Below are positions 62,458-64,000 of a stretch of DNA of 64,000 nucleotides, piece by piece; position 1 is the stretch's first letter; the number at the start of each line of letters is the position of its first letter. The DNA is from Marinobacter zhejiangensis (GTDB lineage Bacteria; Pseudomonadota; Gammaproteobacteria; Pseudomonadales; Oleiphilaceae). The position numbers and the translations under genes are program-made. Location: positions 893,857 to 957,856 of the forward strand of contig NZ_FOUE01000002.1 of the NCBI RefSeq assembly GCF_900114775.1, in the 5' to 3' direction. Under the pieces are notes generated by a model, which saw only the letters and a program-made list of their open reading frames with translations, searched no databases and was not told the DNA's origin.

Positions 62458-64000
62458 ATGAAGTTGTTTGTTGTCTTATGGCTTTTGGTGGCGTCCTCCG
62501 CGCTTCAGGCTGGCGAACTGCTTTCCGTTCTTGATGAGCCGCCTGCCTGCGGGCAGCCTGATTATGCGCAAGGGCTCGAAGTCAGCTTTCTGGAAGATTC
62601 TGACAAAGCCCTCTCAGCAAGTCAGGTCGCCGCCATGCAGGTCGAGGCATTTGCCCGCCTGGGCCGTGACGGCTGGCGACCGCGGTTCAGCCAATCCGCC
62701 TATTGGTTTCAGTTTGTGCTGAATAATGTGGGTGGCGAGGCTTGCCAACGCGTGCTGACGGTCGGCAGCCCGCGGCTTGAAAAGGTTGAAGTGTTTACCC
62801 GGCAGGGAGAAGTGCTTGAGCGCCAGCTGGCAGGGAGTGATGTGCCCCTCGAAGACTGGTCGGTTAAGGCGCGCCACCCCCGGTTTTTGATAGACCTGCC
62901 AGAGAATTCCCTTTACCCCGTTTGGGTGCGTGTCGAGAGTGAAAGCCTGATCGTGCTGGGGCCTGAGTTGTGGTCGGAGGCCGAGCTGGATAATCGCATG
63001 GCTGCCCTGCAACTGGAAGAAGGGCTTGTGTCGGGGGCCACCCTCGTCGTCGCGATTTCCGGATTGTTGGCTGCGATTATATTTCGTTCTTACCTTTTGG
63101 TGGCCAGCTCCCTGGGTCTGCTTGGCTACCTGATGGTCACCCTGGTTGTGAATGGGTACCTGTTCTACGTTCCGGACCTTCTTCCCCGGGCCCGCTCCGT
63201 GGTGGCCATACTGACCGCCGTGGTGTTTGTGCTGTTCTACAGTTATGCCTACCTGCTGTTTCGGGTCGCCAGGCTGCCGGTGTGGGTGAAGGCCCTGGTT
63301 TCCGGGTATCTGGTGGTCGGTACTGGCTTGCTGCTCTGGGGATTGGTGGGCGACTTTTCCGAATCCCGTTTTTTGTTCAACCTGTTCCGTTACGGCACCT
63401 ACCTGTTGATTCCGTCGCTGTTGGCGGTTGCGCTGATCTACCGGGTTCGGCTGAGTGCGCTGGCCTGGGGACTGGCTGCGTTCATGCTGTTTCAGGGGGT
63501 GTCGATTGTGACTCAAAGCCTGATCAGTCCGTCTCTGCACTATGGCGAAGATCTTTTCGAGGTGAGTTCAAATCTCATGATGCTGGTGTTGGTGGTGATG
63601 ACGGTGGTGTCGTTAAGCCTGGCCAGTCGAAAGCGTGAGTTGGCGACCCGGAGCGAGCTGGCGGACGTTCAGGAGAGCAGTCGCAGGCGCCTGCAGCAAA
63701 TGGTCGAACTGCGCACGGCCCAGCTCCAAAAATCGCTGTCTGCGAGGGAGTTGATGGTTGCCCGGGTCAGCCACGATCTGCGGGCTCCGCTTGTGGGAAT
63801 AATCCATCAGGCACAAGTGATGGGGGATAGCGATCAGGGGCGACACATTGAACGTCAGGCGCGACAGCAACTGGCGTTGCTGGATGACCTGATCCTGCTG
63901 TCGGGGAAAGAACTGGCGGTAACCGAGCAGAACCTGCAGGCCGGGTTTCTGTATGCGTTCCTTGATGAGATTGAAGTGGATGGCCGCATGCTGGCGGAAC
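62458..64000 (+). CDS. 7TM-DISM-type sensor histidine kinase (partial, runs off the right edge)
   Basis: The frame is open for 514 codons to the window end. It has a signal peptide (MKLFVVLWLLVASSALQAG), a periplasmic 7TMR-DISMED2-type domain (about 30-185, including QSAYWFQFVLNN), and about seven membrane segments (about 195-390). A coiled-coil linker leads to a HisKA start, VARVSHDLRAPLVGIIHQA, whose His is the phosphoacceptor. It starts 29 bases after the response-regulator gene with GGAGGAAG upstream, so the two are co-transcribed. The ATPase part is not in the window. Confidence 0.85.
   Translation, partial: MKLFVVLWLLVASSALQAGELLSVLDEPPACGQPDYAQGLEVSFLEDSDKALSASQVAAMQVEAFARLGRDGWRPRFSQSAYWFQFVLNNVGGEACQRVLTVGSPRLEKVEVFTRQGEVLERQLAGSDVPLEDWSVKARHPRFLIDLPENSLYPVWVRVESESLIVLGPELWSEAELDNRMAALQLEEGLVSGATLVVAISGLLAAIIFRSYLLVASSLGLLGYLMVTLVVNGYLFYVPDLLPRARSVVAILTAVVFVLFYSYAYLLFRVARLPVWVKALVSGYLVVGTGLLLWGLVGDFSESRFLFNLFRYGTYLLIPSLLAVALIYRVRLSALAWGLAAFMLFQGVSIVTQSLISPSLHYGEDLFEVSSNLMMLVLVVMTVVSLSLASRKRELATRSELADVQESSRRRLQQMVELRTAQLQKSLSARELMVARVSHDLRAPLVGIIHQAQVMGDSDQGRHIERQARQQLALLDDLILLSGKELAVTEQNLQAGFLYAFLDEIEVDGRMLAE

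Noticed and set aside
62614..63540. 308-residue minus-strand open frame opposite the 7TM kinase
   Set aside because: Gln/His-rich translation typical of a shadow of membrane-protein codons; the plus frame has a signal peptide, TM segments and a HisKA box.
1..64000. rRNA or tRNA genes
   Set aside because: No rRNA stretch and no cloverleaf with TTC-type T-loop and CCA end was noticed on either strand; a tRNAscan run would be needed to be certain.

Overview
The window reads as chromosomal DNA of a marine, hydrocarbon-using gammaproteobacterium, most likely Marinobacter or a close relative. This rests on the high-GC coding style, the gene set (alkane monooxygenase with a ferredoxin reductase, type II secretion, PNAG export, recCBD) and protein sequences typical of that group. 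It is an inference from remembered families, not from a database search.

Layout. 1-4001 is an accessory, visibly more A+T-rich segment. It begins with a decayed IS3-type transposase remnant. A three-gene overlapping set follows: a conserved small protein, a HIT protein, and a putative modification-dependent nuclease with an McrA/SBD-like N-terminus and a DUF3883-type PD-(D/E)XK C-terminus. Next comes an AbiE-like pair, a winged-helix protein plus an AbiEii-type nucleotidyltransferase, behind a perfect hairpin/operator. 4051-8920 (minus) is an operon for glycerol-type lipid precursors: an AGPS-like FAD oxidase, a GlpD-like dehydrogenase and an FGGY kinase. 9286-18843 is recC-recB-recD. 18861-28238 holds the type II secretion genes: gspC with a LapG-like protease on the minus strand, and gspE to gspM on the plus strand, with no gspD. 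Then come a GNAT enzyme and glutathione reductase.

30397-35476 (minus) is a TonB receptor, periplasmic binding protein and hybrid sensor kinase module. 35632-43341 carries a J-like membrane protein, a bile-acid-symporter-family transporter, a GntR/FCD regulator, a FabH, an AMP-phosphorylase-type enzyme beside a PRPP synthetase, and TrkH. 43366-49585 holds pirin and the alkane oxidation locus: aldehyde dehydrogenase, AraC regulator, ferredoxin-type reductase and AlkB. The AraC-reductase intergenic region contains two 15-bp direct repeats exactly 21 bp apart. 49572-53871 has a LysR regulator, a YdeP-type molybdopterin oxidoreductase and FdhD.

53948-54218 is the most unusual feature: a non-coding array of GCCA-N5-TGGC operator-like elements at a 29-bp period, ending just before a 101-residue winged-helix protein that I do not recognise. 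55077-61404 (minus) is pgaABCD for poly-N-acetylglucosamine. A response regulator with an AraC-type output and a 7TM sensor kinase diverge from it; the kinase runs off the right edge.

No rRNA, tRNA or CRISPR array was found.
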